From: Gnetum montanum
Taxonomy: Eukaryota; Streptophyta; Gnetopsida; Gnetales; Gnetaceae
Length of the DNA: 46,140 nt
Direction: 5' to 3'
Assembly (NCBI GenBank): GCA_015680685.1
Contig: MNCI01015499.1
Location: forward strand, 98,912 to 145,051
Shown here: positions 1 to 11,202 of the stretch, one piece after another
How the letters are laid out: each line of letters opens with the position of its first letter
How positions within the stretch are numbered: the stretch's first letter is position 1
Made by a program: the position numbers and the translations under genes
The notes under the pieces: model-generated
Databases searched by the model: none
Told to the model about the DNA's origin: nothing
The model's input: only the letters and a program-made list of their open reading frames with translations

Positions 1-347
1 AAACACTTGGAATGGAGCAGCACTGAAGCAGCTATGCAAGGAGTAGAATTGAAAATGCGTTTACGGATGCACAACGGAAGGCGCAATCTAGGCGTTGGCA
101 GCAGTAAGACTCTTCTCACTTCTTCTCTTCTCTTCTCTCTCCTCTTTTCTCTCAGCTGCCAAATGTGGCCTGATGTCATTGTAATAAGGTGTTCACCCTT
201 GTTGTTATGAACACCAATTGTGTCAAGTCTTGTAATAAGGATCCGTTCACATGTCACCCCATTAGTTCCATTCCCCTCAATAATCCCATACCTACCTGAT
301 ACTTTGTAAGGAACTTGAGGACGAGTTTTCATTCAGTCATGGGGGTA
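1..347 (+). mobile_element. Element D, 3' internal end of a Ty3/gypsy element with polypurine tract
   Basis: This is the stretch just inside the 3' LTR of a plus-strand element whose remainder lies left of the window. It aligns by eye with the reverse complement of 11203-11560 in element A: both have a pyrimidine-rich TTCTCTCTC stretch, then CAGTTGCCAAAT or CAGCTGCCAAAT, a run about AATCCCATACC, and a final segment GTAAGGAACT(T/C)GAGGA ending in CATGGGGGTA directly before the LTR. That last purine-rich block is the likely plus-strand primer. The 67-residue open frame here has no recognisable protein similarity. Confidence 0.75.
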
Positions 348-370
348 TGATGAGACGCGACATGCATAGT

Positions 371-482
371 GCCGCGATATCACGTACGCGATATCGCAGC
401 CGCCGCGATATCACGTACGCGATATTGCAGCCGCCGTGATATCGCATATTTCCCTGCGATATCGCGTACGCGATATCGCGGT
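371..482. repeat. Palindromic GCGATATCGC array in U3 of LTR D
   Basis: Seven or so degenerate copies of the self-complementary core GCGATATCGC are arranged as pairs joined by GTAC (for example GCGATATCGCGTACGCGATA). The array is far richer in GC and CpG than the rest of the LTR. Shorter versions occur at the matching place in both LTRs of element A. Confidence 0.85.
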
Positions 483-495
483 CCGCCACCATATC

Positions 496-503
496 TATAA
501 ATA
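496..503 (+). promoter_or_regulatory. TATA box of LTR D
   Basis: TATAAATA lies about 15 bases after the palindromic array. The same TATA with flanking AAGAGGTGG is found on the minus strand in both LTRs of element A (about 11095 and 18415), so the position is conserved in the family. Confidence 0.7.
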
Positions 504-1452
504 AGAGGTGGCACTCCCTTCATTTCCCAATCCTGGCTAGAAGTAGCGAAGCTCTGGCAGTTTGAACACTCCAGAGTTAAATTAATTTTTCATGTGCCCG
601 CAGTAGGAGTCCTAGAGTGAACGGCTCTTTATTCGAGCAACTTTGTAACCTGAACACAAGTTGTGTACGGCAATAAAGACGAACTTGATTGGATAAACCT
701 TGCAGTACATGGTTTTATTTTATTGTTATTTATTGCTTTCCTAGTGCGCACGAGTACGACTTGATTACGAGCATCTACGGATGTGTACGGCTAATCAAGG
801 AATCGGCTGCTCGTCGCAACGCGTGAGTACGACTTGACTACGAGCATTGTGACTGCTTGGTAACCCAGTAGCGTATTCCAGGATCTGCACTTGGTAATCC
901 CAGTAGTAGTCCAATGTGTACGACTAGTTAAAAAATCGGCTACTCATCGCTAGGCTAGAACGTGTGATAAGTACGACTTGGCTACGAGCATCCACGGGTG
1001 TGTACAACTAGCCAAGGAATCGGCTACTTATCACACTTAGGCTACATAGGTGCCTCAGTACGACCACTTTGAGCACTTGCGTTACGTGTGGTGATCCTAG
1101 TAACGATTAGCGTTTGGTAGCCACAGTTGCATAGTTTAGGGTGTGTCCGATAAGTGGGAACGGATGCTGACGCTAGTTAATTTAGACTTAGGACATTAGT
1201 TAGAGTTAGTTAGTTTCTCAACCCTTTACCTCATAGCTTGGGAGATAAACTGAAAAATACCAAAAAAATCACATACCTCAGACTTGCTTAACCATACACC
1301 GTGACATATACAAGCAACCTGGGAAGACAACGAACGATTAACCCCAAGTGTTTCTTGTGGCGTTAAGGCATTTAGTCTACGGAGTTCAACCGGATCGCGC
1401 GTGCACGCTCGTATTTGTATGGTTGAGTGTAGGGGTACCTCGCCACTCATCA

Positions 1453-3197
1453 CCTATTAAAATTTTTAAGAAGCATTGGGACATCATTGGAGATGATCTC
1501 TTTCATGTTTTCTAAGAAACCATCAAAAAAGTTTCTCTTGCTAAAAATATTAATAAAGTTATGATTCGTCTTCTTCCTAAGAATGAAGATCTTCCACATA
1601 TTAGTAATTGAAATCCCCTTATTACTCTTCTTAATAATACCTATAAAATTTTAGCTAACATCATGGCTTGCTAAATTCATAAGGTTATTAAAGATATCAT
1701 CAAAATTAAGTAGACTAGTTTTGTTAAAGCTAAACATATATCTTAAATAATGTTATTATAGCCTTTGAGGGAATGCAATTGGCTTTTGATACTAACAAAG
1801 ACATTGCTTTTATTAAGTTAGATTCTGCTAAAGCTTATGACAAGACTGAATGGAATTTCATTATTTCTTATCTTTATAAATTAGGATTTGGTGATTGGTT
1901 TACTTAACTTGTCTATATTCTACTCATTGATGCTAATGCTCAAATTGGTACTAATTATTGATTAAGTTTTTTCTTTTCTCTTTAATATTCAATTCATCAA
2001 GGTTGTCCTTTAGGTCCCTATCTTTTTATTATTGCTATAGATTTTCTTTTACATAATCTACATTATGATCGACAAAGGAATTTCATTAAGGAAATTTCAA
2101 ATAATGATCAAGGTATGAAATTTCTTAATATGCACTTTGAAAATGATTTCTTTTTATGATTAACAATTCTTTGCAACTTATCAATATTCTTTTCTCTAGA
2201 GTAGAGGATTATTGCATGTTATCTAGCTCTAGCAAAAATCTGTTGTTTATTATATTGGTACTATTGATGAGTGGGTTACTCTTAAGCCTTGGAAAATATT
2301 TAAAAAGATTTTGTCTTCAAAATTTTAGGAATACCTTTTTCTTTTGAGCTTAATCTTACTATTCTGTAAAATTATGTAGTTGATAAAATTAAAAAGAAGC
2401 TTGATAAATGGAAAGAAAAAAAAATCTTACCCTTGTTGGCAAAGTTTTAGGTATTAAGCAAATACTTCAATCAACTTATGTTCATTATTTTAATTGTTGG
2501 GCTTCTTCTAACACTTCTTATAAGATAATTAATCGTATTATTTGTTGGTTTTTTTGATCTGCTAAACAACATAAAAAAAGGTTTTTCTAGAGATGCTTGG
2601 AATATTTACACTAGTTGTAAAAAAGATGAAGTACTTGGCCTCATTAATTATTATAACTAGGGTATTTCTCTTACAACAAAATGGATTGCAAAGTGCATTA
2701 ATGAAGATGATGTTTAGATGTTATTTTTAAAAAAGAGACTTATGTAAGGAAAACCTAAGAATAATAACAATTGGTCCTTTAATAACTTTCTTCACTATCT
2801 TCTTTTTCCTCGGGACATTTCTATTTCTAGTTCTCTAATTCTTAAAAAAAAAAAATTAGAAAACATGGTGCAAGCTTAGTAAATATTGGAATTACAATCA
2901 TATTAAATTAGCCCATGGTGGCTTCCTTTTAATAAAGAAGCTTAGGCTACTAATGCATCTAAATTGTGTAATATATGTATACCCCAAGATACATATAATA
3001 CAATTAGAACTTTATATGAGTCATGAGTTGCTTGGGCTACTAATGCATTTAGATTGTATACTAGTTGGAGTAGATTTGATATCATTGGAGTTTCTTGTTT
3101 GCATATGCATGATAGATGGATTACTTGGAATGAAACTTTTAGCCTCTATGATTTGAATAGAAAGAGGAAAAAGAATTTTAAAAAATTAATTTCTAAT
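1453..3197 (+). pseudogene. LINE (L1-type) reverse transcriptase remnant, left part
   Basis: Across frameshifts and stops the plus strand encodes blocks typical of plant L1 reverse transcriptase: NPLITLLNNTYKILANIMA near 1610-1665, FIKLDSAKAYDKTEWNFI near 1810-1865, ANAQIG near 1935, and HQGCPLGPYLFIIAIDFLL near 1995-2050. The catalytic F/YADD box is degenerate (FENDFFL, near 2138-2158). The endonuclease and ORF1 parts are absent; they probably lie left of element D, which would then also be inserted in this LINE. The reading is interrupted at 3197 by element B and resumes at 24786. It is certainly non-functional. Confidence 0.8.
3193..3197. repeat. Target site duplication of element B, left copy (CTAAT)
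   Basis: CTAAT directly precedes the first LTR base. The same five bases follow the last LTR base at 24786-24790. Five-bp duplications are usual for LTR retrotransposons. Confidence 0.9.
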
Positions 3198-4102
3198 TAA
3201 TGAGAGGTGAGGTACCCTTACGCCAAACCATACAAATCATGAAGCGTTCATGCGTGATCCAATCAAATTTCGTAGACTTTGTCATTTCTAGTGCACTAAC
3301 TCTTTAGAAAGTAAATATAGCCTTAAGTTCAATCCTTTCCCTTCCAATTACACTTGTGATGTTTGTTGGTATGGTTAACTGTAACTGAGGCATTCAATTT
3401 TTATCATTTTTATGTTTTATAGTTGGGTGCTTGAATTGTAGATAAAAAGGAATTTGATTAACTCATCTAAATTAACTAATTAACTAATCATTTTAACTAA
3501 TCTTAACATAAGTATTCGTTCCCACTTTCTATACATGTCCTGAACCCATGTATCCATTGATAGGTGACCAAGCACTACACTACTGGGCATACCAAGTAAT
3601 AACGCTGCTGGGATTACCAAGAGAATACATGTTATGCTCGAAGCGTGTACTTATGTGTGTAATCTATCTTGTTTAATTATCTCATTAACGTAATAATTGA
3701 GAAATATTTAATAATTAATTGAAAACACTTAATAAATACTTGGAAATAGTAAATGCATAAATAAAGTAGCTAATCTATCCAAAGTGCTACAAGGTTTATC
3801 AGAAGGCTTGTCTTTATTGTTGCACACACTATCGTGCTCAAGTATAACAATGCTCAAATAAAGATCTGTACACTCAATGACTCCTACTGTGGATTCTCAG
3901 AGGAAAAATTCTAACTTTCGAATGAAAAAAATGAAAGAGCTTTACTGCAATTACAATTGACTATGCCATAAATGCGGCTGCAAGTGTGTATTTATAGCCA
4001 AAAATCCAGAAAATTGACATTGCATCGACGAGGCCTCATTAACGCATGGTAAGATGCGTCGACAAGGCCTCATCAAAAAAAACAACTTCACATGACTCAT
4101 CA
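3198..4102 (-). mobile_element. Element B 3' LTR
   Basis: It starts TAATGAG (mutated from TGATGAG in the partner LTR) and ends CTCATCA. It aligns along its length with 23865-24785. In the first 210 bases I count roughly 27 differences, clearly more than between the LTRs of element A. A minus-strand TATA (reverse complement of TATTTATAGCC, near 3991) and the AATAAAGAC motif (reverse complement near 3815) are preserved. Confidence 0.9.
4018..4078. repeat. GAGGCCTC-type palindromic array in the 3' LTR of B
   Basis: Imperfect inverted units built on CGACGAGGCCTCAT...ACGCATGG occupy the position just inside the LTR edge. In the LTRs of A and D this position holds GCGATATCGC palindromes. The partner LTR has a longer version at about 24690-24772. 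Confidence 0.75.
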
Positions 4103-4423
4103 TACCCCCATGATTGAATGAAAACTCATCCTCGAGTTTTGTTACAAAATTAGAAAAGTAGGGAATTATTGACTGACTTTTCTTCACACAAAACAAACTG
4201 ACTGAATTGACAAAAAATGAAGTGTACAGATCAACACATTACAAAAAATGAAGGTGTTCAAGACACAAAATTAAACATCATGATTCAACTCTTCAAAACT
4301 AAACAACACATTCCTTCATGGTATGAAGCTTGTTGAAAAAGATCAAATGGTCCTAGGTGATGATGGTTCTTGAGGCTCCGAGGGGTCCTCACCGACTTCA
4401 CACACTGGCAGTAGTTGAGGTGG

Positions 4424-7262
4424 CTACGATTGTCTTGCTACTATTGTAACCTCAGGTGGGAGGTGGAAAGCATCTAGCAATGCTTTCATTTTCTCCCCCT
4501 TACTCCTAGGATCATGCACCATCCACGTATCTTCCTCAATGTGGGTTGGAACGAGCACATCCCAAGGACACGAGATTGCTAAAAAAAACTCCTTAGCATT
4601 GACAACCCATGTAGCAACTTGTTTGCATTCAATGTCAAACACTCTCACTATATTCTTCAACTCCTAATAGTCATTCATCCATCTAGCTAGGTTCTCAGTG
4701 ATAGATCATTGATCTCTGAATCACCCTCTTAGAGCTTTTGAGTTTAGCATTAGTAGTCTCAAGCTTCTGCTTAGTGTCTTTGTTGTGCTTGAACTCAGCC
4801 TCATATAGCAAATACGAGCTAGCCACTTATTTTTCTAACTTTAACCATGGCCATCTAATAGTCAGCATTGCCAGGTTTGCATAATGGAGATTGGCCAACT
4901 CCATGTACTCTGTCATCTCCTCAATTTGCAACTCCTTCAAGTGGATCTCTGCTTTGTTGTAGGCATCAATCCCATTAAGGATAGGCTACCACTCTTCCTT
5001 GTTGGAGTTGCTGGAGGGCTTCATTTAATTTTTCCTTTGTCATCTAAATTTATTTTTTGTTCACTTCTTTTTGCAAACTGACCTGGTCCCTATAGTGATT
5101 TTTCAGTTTCTCAAATTTGAGTGCTTCATTCTTCCAGGCAGAAATCTCGCTAGCCAATTTCTTGTGCAAAGTGCATACCTCCTCCATTGACAAATTGCGA
5201 TTCTCCATGGCCAAGTTCCTCAGTTCAGTGTTTACCTTGGTAAGTTGCTCCTGTTGTTGATGAATGAATTCTTACATTTGATCTTTCTACGCATCAACAT
5301 TTCACAGGCGATGATTCTATATGATCAATGATTCATTATCTTGGCACATCTAATTCAAGTCCTTTTTAATTGAGTATGCTTCGGCTTTAGCTACAAACTA
5401 TTTAAAGATGGCCATCATTACCTCTTCCTCAACCTTCTGAAATAATTCTTGAAGCTGTTTTATAGCTTCATCTCTTATCACTGTTGGCCTAAGGATTTTT
5501 GTTCTACAAATCGAGCATGAATTTCAACAACCTTTGTGATAAAATGTTGATTTTACTCTTTAGCCATTTCTAATTGCCCCTCCAAAATAATACATTTGCC
5601 CCTTGCATTCAACAACTTTGACTAGGTTGCAGTGATGTTCTCCAGAAGATCAAAAATGTCTGAAGTCAGTTGCTTGATTCCTACCAATCGTTCCAAAAAA
5701 TTTTCATGTTGAGCTGCATCTAACTTCCTATTGACCATGCCAACAAACATTTGCACATTTTGGAGTGCAAATACATCTAGTACAGATGCCACGAGTGCAT
5801 TCAATGCTTCAGTTACATAGTTATCTATCACTTCTACCATTGTCTCTTGCCCATGGTGTTGCATCACCAAGACAATTACCTCTTCGCCTTCCTCCAACCT
5901 CATCGAAAAAGTGGCAACATTCCTAGAGATTTCAGGGAATAAATGGTATGTTGCTAGTGACATCGTCACCTCTTGAGCATTGGGATCCAACCTCGAAGGT
6001 AGCTACGTTCTTTGGACAAAGAAAATGGGACCACCCCTCTCCATTTGGTTAACTGTTTAGGCCACCTCATTAAGGTGACTCATTGCTAGCTGATACACAA
6101 ATGGATCCACCCCACTCATTCCTACTTGTTGTTCTTGTTCATTCAAGAGTTGTTCTTAGATTTTTTGCAAAAGTTCAATGGTTGCACAGGCCTTTGGTAT
6201 TGTTTCCTGAGTGGGTGGTGGTGGTAGTAGCTCCTCTTCTTAGGTTGTTACTAATGTTTTATCCTTCATGATTTTTGCCCATGACGCCACGGGAACAAGC
6301 CTAAGAGTGTTATTAGAGTAGCAAACAATGTTTGCCCTTTTGCAAAGTTTTTTGATGAGGCATGGAAGGGGAAGGGTCTTCCTTCCACATTCATTTTCTT
6401 TGAAACATTTTTCAATCTCCAAGTATCATAGTTGTGGAAGGTTAATGAGAAACTTCCCACTTAGAGTGGCACATGCTCAGGTGGAGAAAGCAGTCACCTT
6501 ACTTGGCATCACCGTTGGATTGAGGTGATAGGCCGCAATCTTGAAATAAATATGCTCCATTAGTGTGAGCACACCATATTCCTTCTGATCCATACCATAA
6601 CATCATTGGGTCCACTTCCTCTTCGCATCAGGATCACCTTTTGTAGACAATTTAGCCAGTTGTGTTCCTATGTTAGGCAACCCAAGTGCCTGCATAATGG
6701 CTTCTGCAGAGTAAGACACTTGAATGTCCTTGATCTTGACAATGGACCCTAGCCTTCAACTACTCTAGAAGATANAAGTAAGACACTTGAATGTCCTTGA
6801 TCTTGACAATGGACCCTAGCCTTCAACTACTCTAGAAGATATAGATCTCTTCCATGTACCATTCCCCACTAGACGTGATGACTAGCCACATGGGAGAGAT
6901 CTGCAGTTATGTCTTCACATCCTCTGGGGCTTTGTCCAAAAATGGCCCAAAGTTGATCTCTTGAAGGATCAATCTTTGAATGTCTTGAGATTGAATGATG
7001 TCTAGGCAGGATTGAGTTAATGTGACCTTAAGCCTTGGCGTGAGTCCAAGCACTTCTCCTCTTTATGATTATTCGGTTGGCACTTCTTCCTTTGGAGTCT
7101 GTTGAACAAATTCCACTTCAAGCTCCTCCTGAAGAGGTCCCATAGCATGGGTCACCTCTAGTAGTTCTTGGCCTTCTTCTTGATGGCCCCTTCTAACTCT
7201 AGGTCATTTCTCCCATGGTTGTGAGGGTTCTCCTTCCTATGAATGTTTTTTTTTGGTGTCAT
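4424..7262 (-). pseudogene. Extra 3' ORF of element B (coiled-coil rich, possibly transposon-type domain)
   Basis: The minus strand from an ATG at 7262 reads in fragments through several stops. The start encodes a basic peptide (MTPKKNIHRKENPHNHGRND). Near 6630-6860 the pattern is W-Y-M-E-E, then a conserved K-I-K-D-I-Q-V-S-Y, then E-A-I-M-Q-A-L-G-L-P. Near 6270-6430 it reads YLEIEKCFKENECGRKTLPL. This resembles the 'putative plant transposon protein' domain found in ORFs of Athila/Tat elements; that match is from memory. The remainder (122-residue open piece at 5622-5990, and 4424-4660) is acidic and helical with heptad-like leucine spacing. TTATAG lies directly before the ATG and could be a splice acceptor. 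An assembly artefact at 6710-6841 lies inside it. Function is unknown. Confidence 0.5.
6710..6841. other. Single N between two identical 65-bp copies: likely assembly join
   Basis: Bases 6710-6774 and 6777-6841 are identical (both start AGTAAGACACTTGAATG and end TAGAAGATA). They are separated by one undetermined base (6775) and an A. A biological tandem duplication would not need an N, so this is best read as a gap closed with overlapping contig ends. Confidence 0.85.
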
Positions 7263-7999
7263 CTATAATCACAAGAAGACCATGGATTAGCAATCATTAT
7301 GTAACCTTAAAACAAGTGGGTTACCTTAACTCTTAAGGATAGTTACATTTGGCTAAGTTGTGATTATGGCTGATTTAATTAACCCAATTATCATTTATTT
7401 TATGTGTTATTATGAATAATTAATCCCGGAGGTTGTTAGAAGGGTTAACTTGGGAAAAAGTTTATGTTTATATCTGGTTAAGGTTATTAACCCTTTGGGA
7501 GAGTTAGGAAAGTTTTCAAAAAATTTCATTGATTTTCCATCAAAAACCTTAAGGTTTGTTGCCCCCCACAATAAAGATCTTAACTCCAGTAAGTGCAAGA
7601 TTGAAAAACAAAGTAATTTGTACAAACGGTTAGGAAGTTATGAGCTCTAGAAAGTTTTGGACTCTCAAAAATTACAAAAAATTCCCTATGTTATGAGTAA
7701 TTTGCAAAAAATTCTAAAGTGTCTAATGGTATATATAGGATCTAAGCACTACGTCGATGAGGCCTCGTCAACGCAGTCGGCTATGTGTTTACAAGGACAC
7801 ATAGTCAACAACCACTGTTAACTTGGTCAAACTTTTAAAATATAAGGAATGTTTAGATGAAATTCGGGTCAAATGGAAGCTCATAAGACCAAGAATAATA
7901 TAAAAACATAAGAAGAGGGTGTTGAAGCTCATAAATTTGAAAAAAATGGAGGAAATGGAGAAAATTGATTTATTTGATGAATGAAATGAGAGATTAAGG
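7263..7999 (-). promoter_or_regulatory. U3-like promoter module inside element B, upstream of the extra ORF
   Basis: On the minus strand, near 7790-7745, there is a palindromic block with GACGAGGCCTCATCGACG, followed about 20 bases on by CTATATATA (about 7736-7727). The LTRs of the same element have the same arrangement: TAATGAGGCCTCGTCGATG followed by CTATAAATA. After the TATA comes about 460 bp without a long frame and then the extra ORF start at 7262. The sequence similarity is directly visible; a promoter role is inferred. Confidence 0.5.
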
Positions 8000-9440
8000 A
8001 GTATTGAGTGGTTTATGCAATAGAAAATGCGAAAGGTGGGATTGTAGCAATGTCAAAGGTAATGAACCTTAACTAACCAAGCTAAGAGCTATACAAGTGG
8101 GTCCTTCCCATAGCAAGGTCATGCCCTTTTTGCCCTTGCATAACCTCAACTAAAGAGTCCATGTGGCCCCACAGTCAATTAATAGTCATGAAAAGTTAAA
8201 GACCAACCTGAAAGAATCCATTCAAGAATCCCAACATGTTAGACCAAGACATGGAGCATAACATAGAACATAGTAATGAGGTGAGTTATGGAAACATGGA
8301 TGGATGATAGAGAAGGTGGAATGGAGTTCCAAGTTGAGCTCATAAGAAGTCCCTTATGGAATTTGTGATTAAGAATGACCTAGGAAGTTCCATCCTTAGT
8401 CCAGACCAAAACCATCTTCTTTAAATGACCTCGCATCACCACTCTAAGACCAATCCACCCACACGAGACACAAGAGTGCTTCCACAAAATAACCACCATC
8501 CCACAAAAAGAAGAAAAGGGAAGTAGGAAGTGAGAGAGAGAGGGCCTTAGTTAGAGGGGACCTTCAAGCATAGGTGCATGTTGTTTGAGTTTCATAACCA
8601 GTGCTTGTAGCACATTTATTTCTCCAAGGGGTGTGCTTTGAATTCTTGTTGGTTTATTTTATTTTATTTTATTTTTGAAATGGGAATCACACCATGCAAG
8701 GACACATTCGTGTCAAAGGAGTGTGCTTTGAATTCCCATTTTTTTTTTGTTTTTTTTTTTTTGTTTTTGAAATGGGAACCACACCATGCAAGGACTTATT
8801 CATGTTGAAGAAGTGTGCTTTGAATCCCCATTATTTTGTTTTGTTTATTATTATTATTATTATTGAATTGGAAACACACCATTCAACAACGCTATTTGAC
8901 TTCCTATTAGTGGTTGGTGTGAAACGACAAGAAGTCCATGAAAAATACTCAAGCACTCAAGTAGACGACTACAAAGAGTATTGAATCCCCTTGTTCCTAA
9001 TTTTGGAACTACCAAGGTTATTGATTGATTAAAAGTTTCTTTAATGAAAAGGGATGTCAAATTGCCAGAATAAGAAAAACCATAGAGTTCATTGGATGGG
9101 CAGATGATGTGGATTCACTACTTGTTCCATTAAATAAACCATGTCAAAGTCATCAGACATCAGAATTCAAAAATAGAAACCAAACATCGACAATCACACA
9201 TTACGCACATACTATCATTAGTAAATAGCAACAGCGGCACTATGTCCTATGACAATAAAGCAAATTTATTGGAAAAAATGAGAAAATATCACACTTGAAC
9301 AAAAGAAAGCAACATAAAGTAAAATATATAAGAAAGTGTAAAATAATTAAGAAGGTTTAAAGGTACTAAAGATGGTGTAAAATTAAAAAGATTCAAAAAT
9401 CAAAAATATGAAAAACAAAAAAGGAAGAAAATTGAGAGGC
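8000..9440 (-). other. Non-coding spacer of element B between integrase and the internal module
   Basis: No coding similarity was found on either strand. Parts match the spacer of element A: the segment around 8530-8600 (AGTGAGAGAGAG...CCTTAGTTAGAGG, CATAACCAGTGCTTGTA) corresponds to about 12400-12460 in A, and the text near 8100-8160 (GTGGGTCCTTCCCA...CATGCCC) corresponds to about 11965-12005. The spacer is therefore a family feature. The open frame at 8694-8984 simply runs across the poly-T repeats. Confidence 0.6.
8631..8890. repeat. Three tandem ~90-bp units in the spacer of B
   Basis: Units start with GTGTGCTTTGAAT at 8631, 8721 and 8813. Each continues with a T-rich stretch, GAAATGGGAA or GAATTGGAAA, and CACACCATGCAAGGAC (last copy CACACCATTCAAC). 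Element A has a single copy at about 12486-12560, so the unit was amplified in B or its lineage. Confidence 0.75.
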
Positions 9441-9550
9441 CATGGTAATGGTCAACATGGATGGCCATCTCCCCCACAACTAAGTTGGAGGGAGGAAATC
9501 CAAAAAATAGAATGTGGTTGTCCATCTATTGAGGTGGTATTTACACTGGC

Positions 9551-10371
9551 CTATCTTAGTTCTATGAAAGGATTGACTTGTTGGATATTAACCAACTGCT
9601 TTTTGTTTGGGCTATCAGGTTTGTAGATTAACATAGCCCCAAAAGGAAAGGTTTGATCAATTATATAAGGTCCCTCCCACAATGTTTGGAATTTTTTCTT
9701 TTGGGGTACATGTGTGAGGTTCCAATAAAGAACCTTATCTCTTGGTTGAAGTTTTACTTTCCTGATTCTAAGGTCATGATGGTGCTTGCTGAATGCTTTT
9801 TTTACCTCATTCAAGGATAGGACCACTAATCAATTTTTGTCTAACACGTTTAAATTGATTCTTTCTGTGCTAGACTTAGATCAAGGTTTAGATCACAGGT
9901 CGTTGAAAGTGTACGGAGCTCAAATTGAATCAGGAGTGTTGGAAGTTTCCCATACACTAACTCGTAGGAAGAATAGCCAATATGAAATTTCCAAATTGAA
10001 CAATAAGCCCAGAGAGCATCATTAAGTTTTGTACTCTAGTCCTTCCTATATTTGCTAATGGTTCATGTTAGTATTTTTGTAATCTCCTAGCTAGTTACCT
10101 CTACTTGACCATTGGCTTGGGGGTGGTAAGGTGTTGTTAATTTATGTTCTACCCCCAAGAATTGCATTAATTTTCTAAATGTGGCATCAGTGAAATGAGT
10201 TCTACTATCAGAAATTAGTAAATGTGGCACCCCAAACCTATTCATGATATTTTGTTGTATAAATTTAGTAGTAGTGGATGATGTACAATCAGTAATGGCT
10301 ACTTCTTCTACCCATTTTTTGTAGTAGTCAACTGCCACTATAATATATGCCTTCCTGTTTTACATGGGTGT
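9551..10371 (-). pseudogene. Element B integrase, C-terminal part (left of nested element A)
   Basis: Reading on the minus strand from the insertion point, the sequence gives TPM, then AYIIVAVDYYKKWVEE (first catalytic Asp), FGVPHLLISDSRTHF (second Asp), LTTPYHPQANGQVEV (region of the catalytic Glu), and later VKLQPRDKVLYWNLTHVPQ with GPYIID, the C-terminal chromo-like/GPF-GPY region of Ty3/gypsy integrases. A stop interrupts the text just after TPM and others occur downstream. The codons on either side of element A join exactly after the target duplication is removed (GPI then TPM), which shows that A landed inside this gene. Confidence 0.85.
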
Positions 10372-10376
10372 GATGG
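10372..10376. repeat. Target site duplication of element A, left copy (GATGG)
   Basis: GATGG precedes the LTR of element A; the identical five bases follow it at 18489-18493. Confidence 0.92.
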
Positions 10377-11202
10377 TGATGAGTGGCGAGGTACCCCTAC
10401 ACTCAACCATACGAATACAAGCATTTCACGCTTGATTCAGTCGAACTCCAAGGACTAAGTGCTTACGTGTCTTAATGGAACACTCAAGGTTAATCAATCG
10501 TTGTCTTCCCAAACTTACTTGTATTGTCACGGTTGTATGGTTAAGTAAGCTTGAGGTATATGATTTTTATAACTTTTTACCTTTTTATGTCTTCTGCTAA
10601 TAAAGGAAAGGGAGAGAAAACTAAGTGACTATCTTACATGAATTATTCATTAGCTAAGTTCTAAATGTTCCTAACACCAGTATCCACTCCCACTTACCGT
10701 ACACATCCTGAACCAGTGCAGTGCTGCTGGGATTATCAAACGCTAATTGTTATTGGGTTACGAAGCACTACACGCATGCTCGAAGTGGTTGTACTAAGTG
10801 TATTTAACTAGGGGGGTTGAAGGTTGAGAAACATATTAATTAAATAGAAAAGAATTAAATAATCATTAATTACTAATTAGCTTAATCTGTATGCTATAAG
10901 GTTTATCATGAAGTTCGTCTTTATCTCTCTACACAAAATTATGCTCAAGTACAAATTGCTCGAATAAAGATTTGTTCACTCTATGACTCCTATTGCGGGC
11001 ACACAAAAATAATTCTAACTTTGGAACAGCAAAATTGCAAGAATCTGGCTAAGGGTCTAAGTCTAACTACCTAGAACAAGGGGCACCACCTCTTATTTAT
11101 AGAAGATGAGGTAGGATGCGATATAATGTATGCGATATCGTGTGGCGGATGTGATATCATGTGGCGGATGCGATATCGCATACGCGATATCGCGGCTCAT
11201 CA
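10377..11202 (-). mobile_element. Element A 3' LTR
   Basis: TGATGAG at the left and CTCATCA at the right. It differs from 17697-18488 at about 14 of the first 200 bases by eye, mostly transitions, and is longer because it keeps more palindromic GATATCGC units (11118-11194) near its right edge. The minus-strand TATA is the reverse complement of TTATTTATAG near 11092. Confidence 0.92.
11118..11194. repeat. GCGATATCGC-type array in the 3' LTR of A
   Basis: Repeated GCGATAT(C/A) units, including GCGATATCGCATACGCGATA, sit at the U3 edge. The partner LTR retains only about 45 bp of it (18435-18480). Confidence 0.75.

Larger units (their letters stand above)
348..1452 (+). mobile_element. Element D 3' LTR (Ty3/gypsy, Athila/Tat-like)
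   Basis: The LTR begins TGATGAG and ends CTCATCA, the same 7-bp terminal inverted repeat as the LTRs of elements A, B and E. A palindrome array sits just inside the left end, then a TATA box (496-503), then AATAAAGACGAACTT, the likely polyadenylation region. The last 80 bases (GGTACCTCGCCACTCATCA at the end) are the reverse complement of the start of the A and B LTRs. The 5' partner LTR is outside the window, so the target duplication cannot be tested; the five bases after it are CCTAT. Confidence 0.85.

Noticed and set aside
8694-8984. 96-codon plus-strand frame with runs of Phe and Ile
   Set aside because: It is generated by the poly-T and ATT tracts of the tandem repeats in the spacer of element B.
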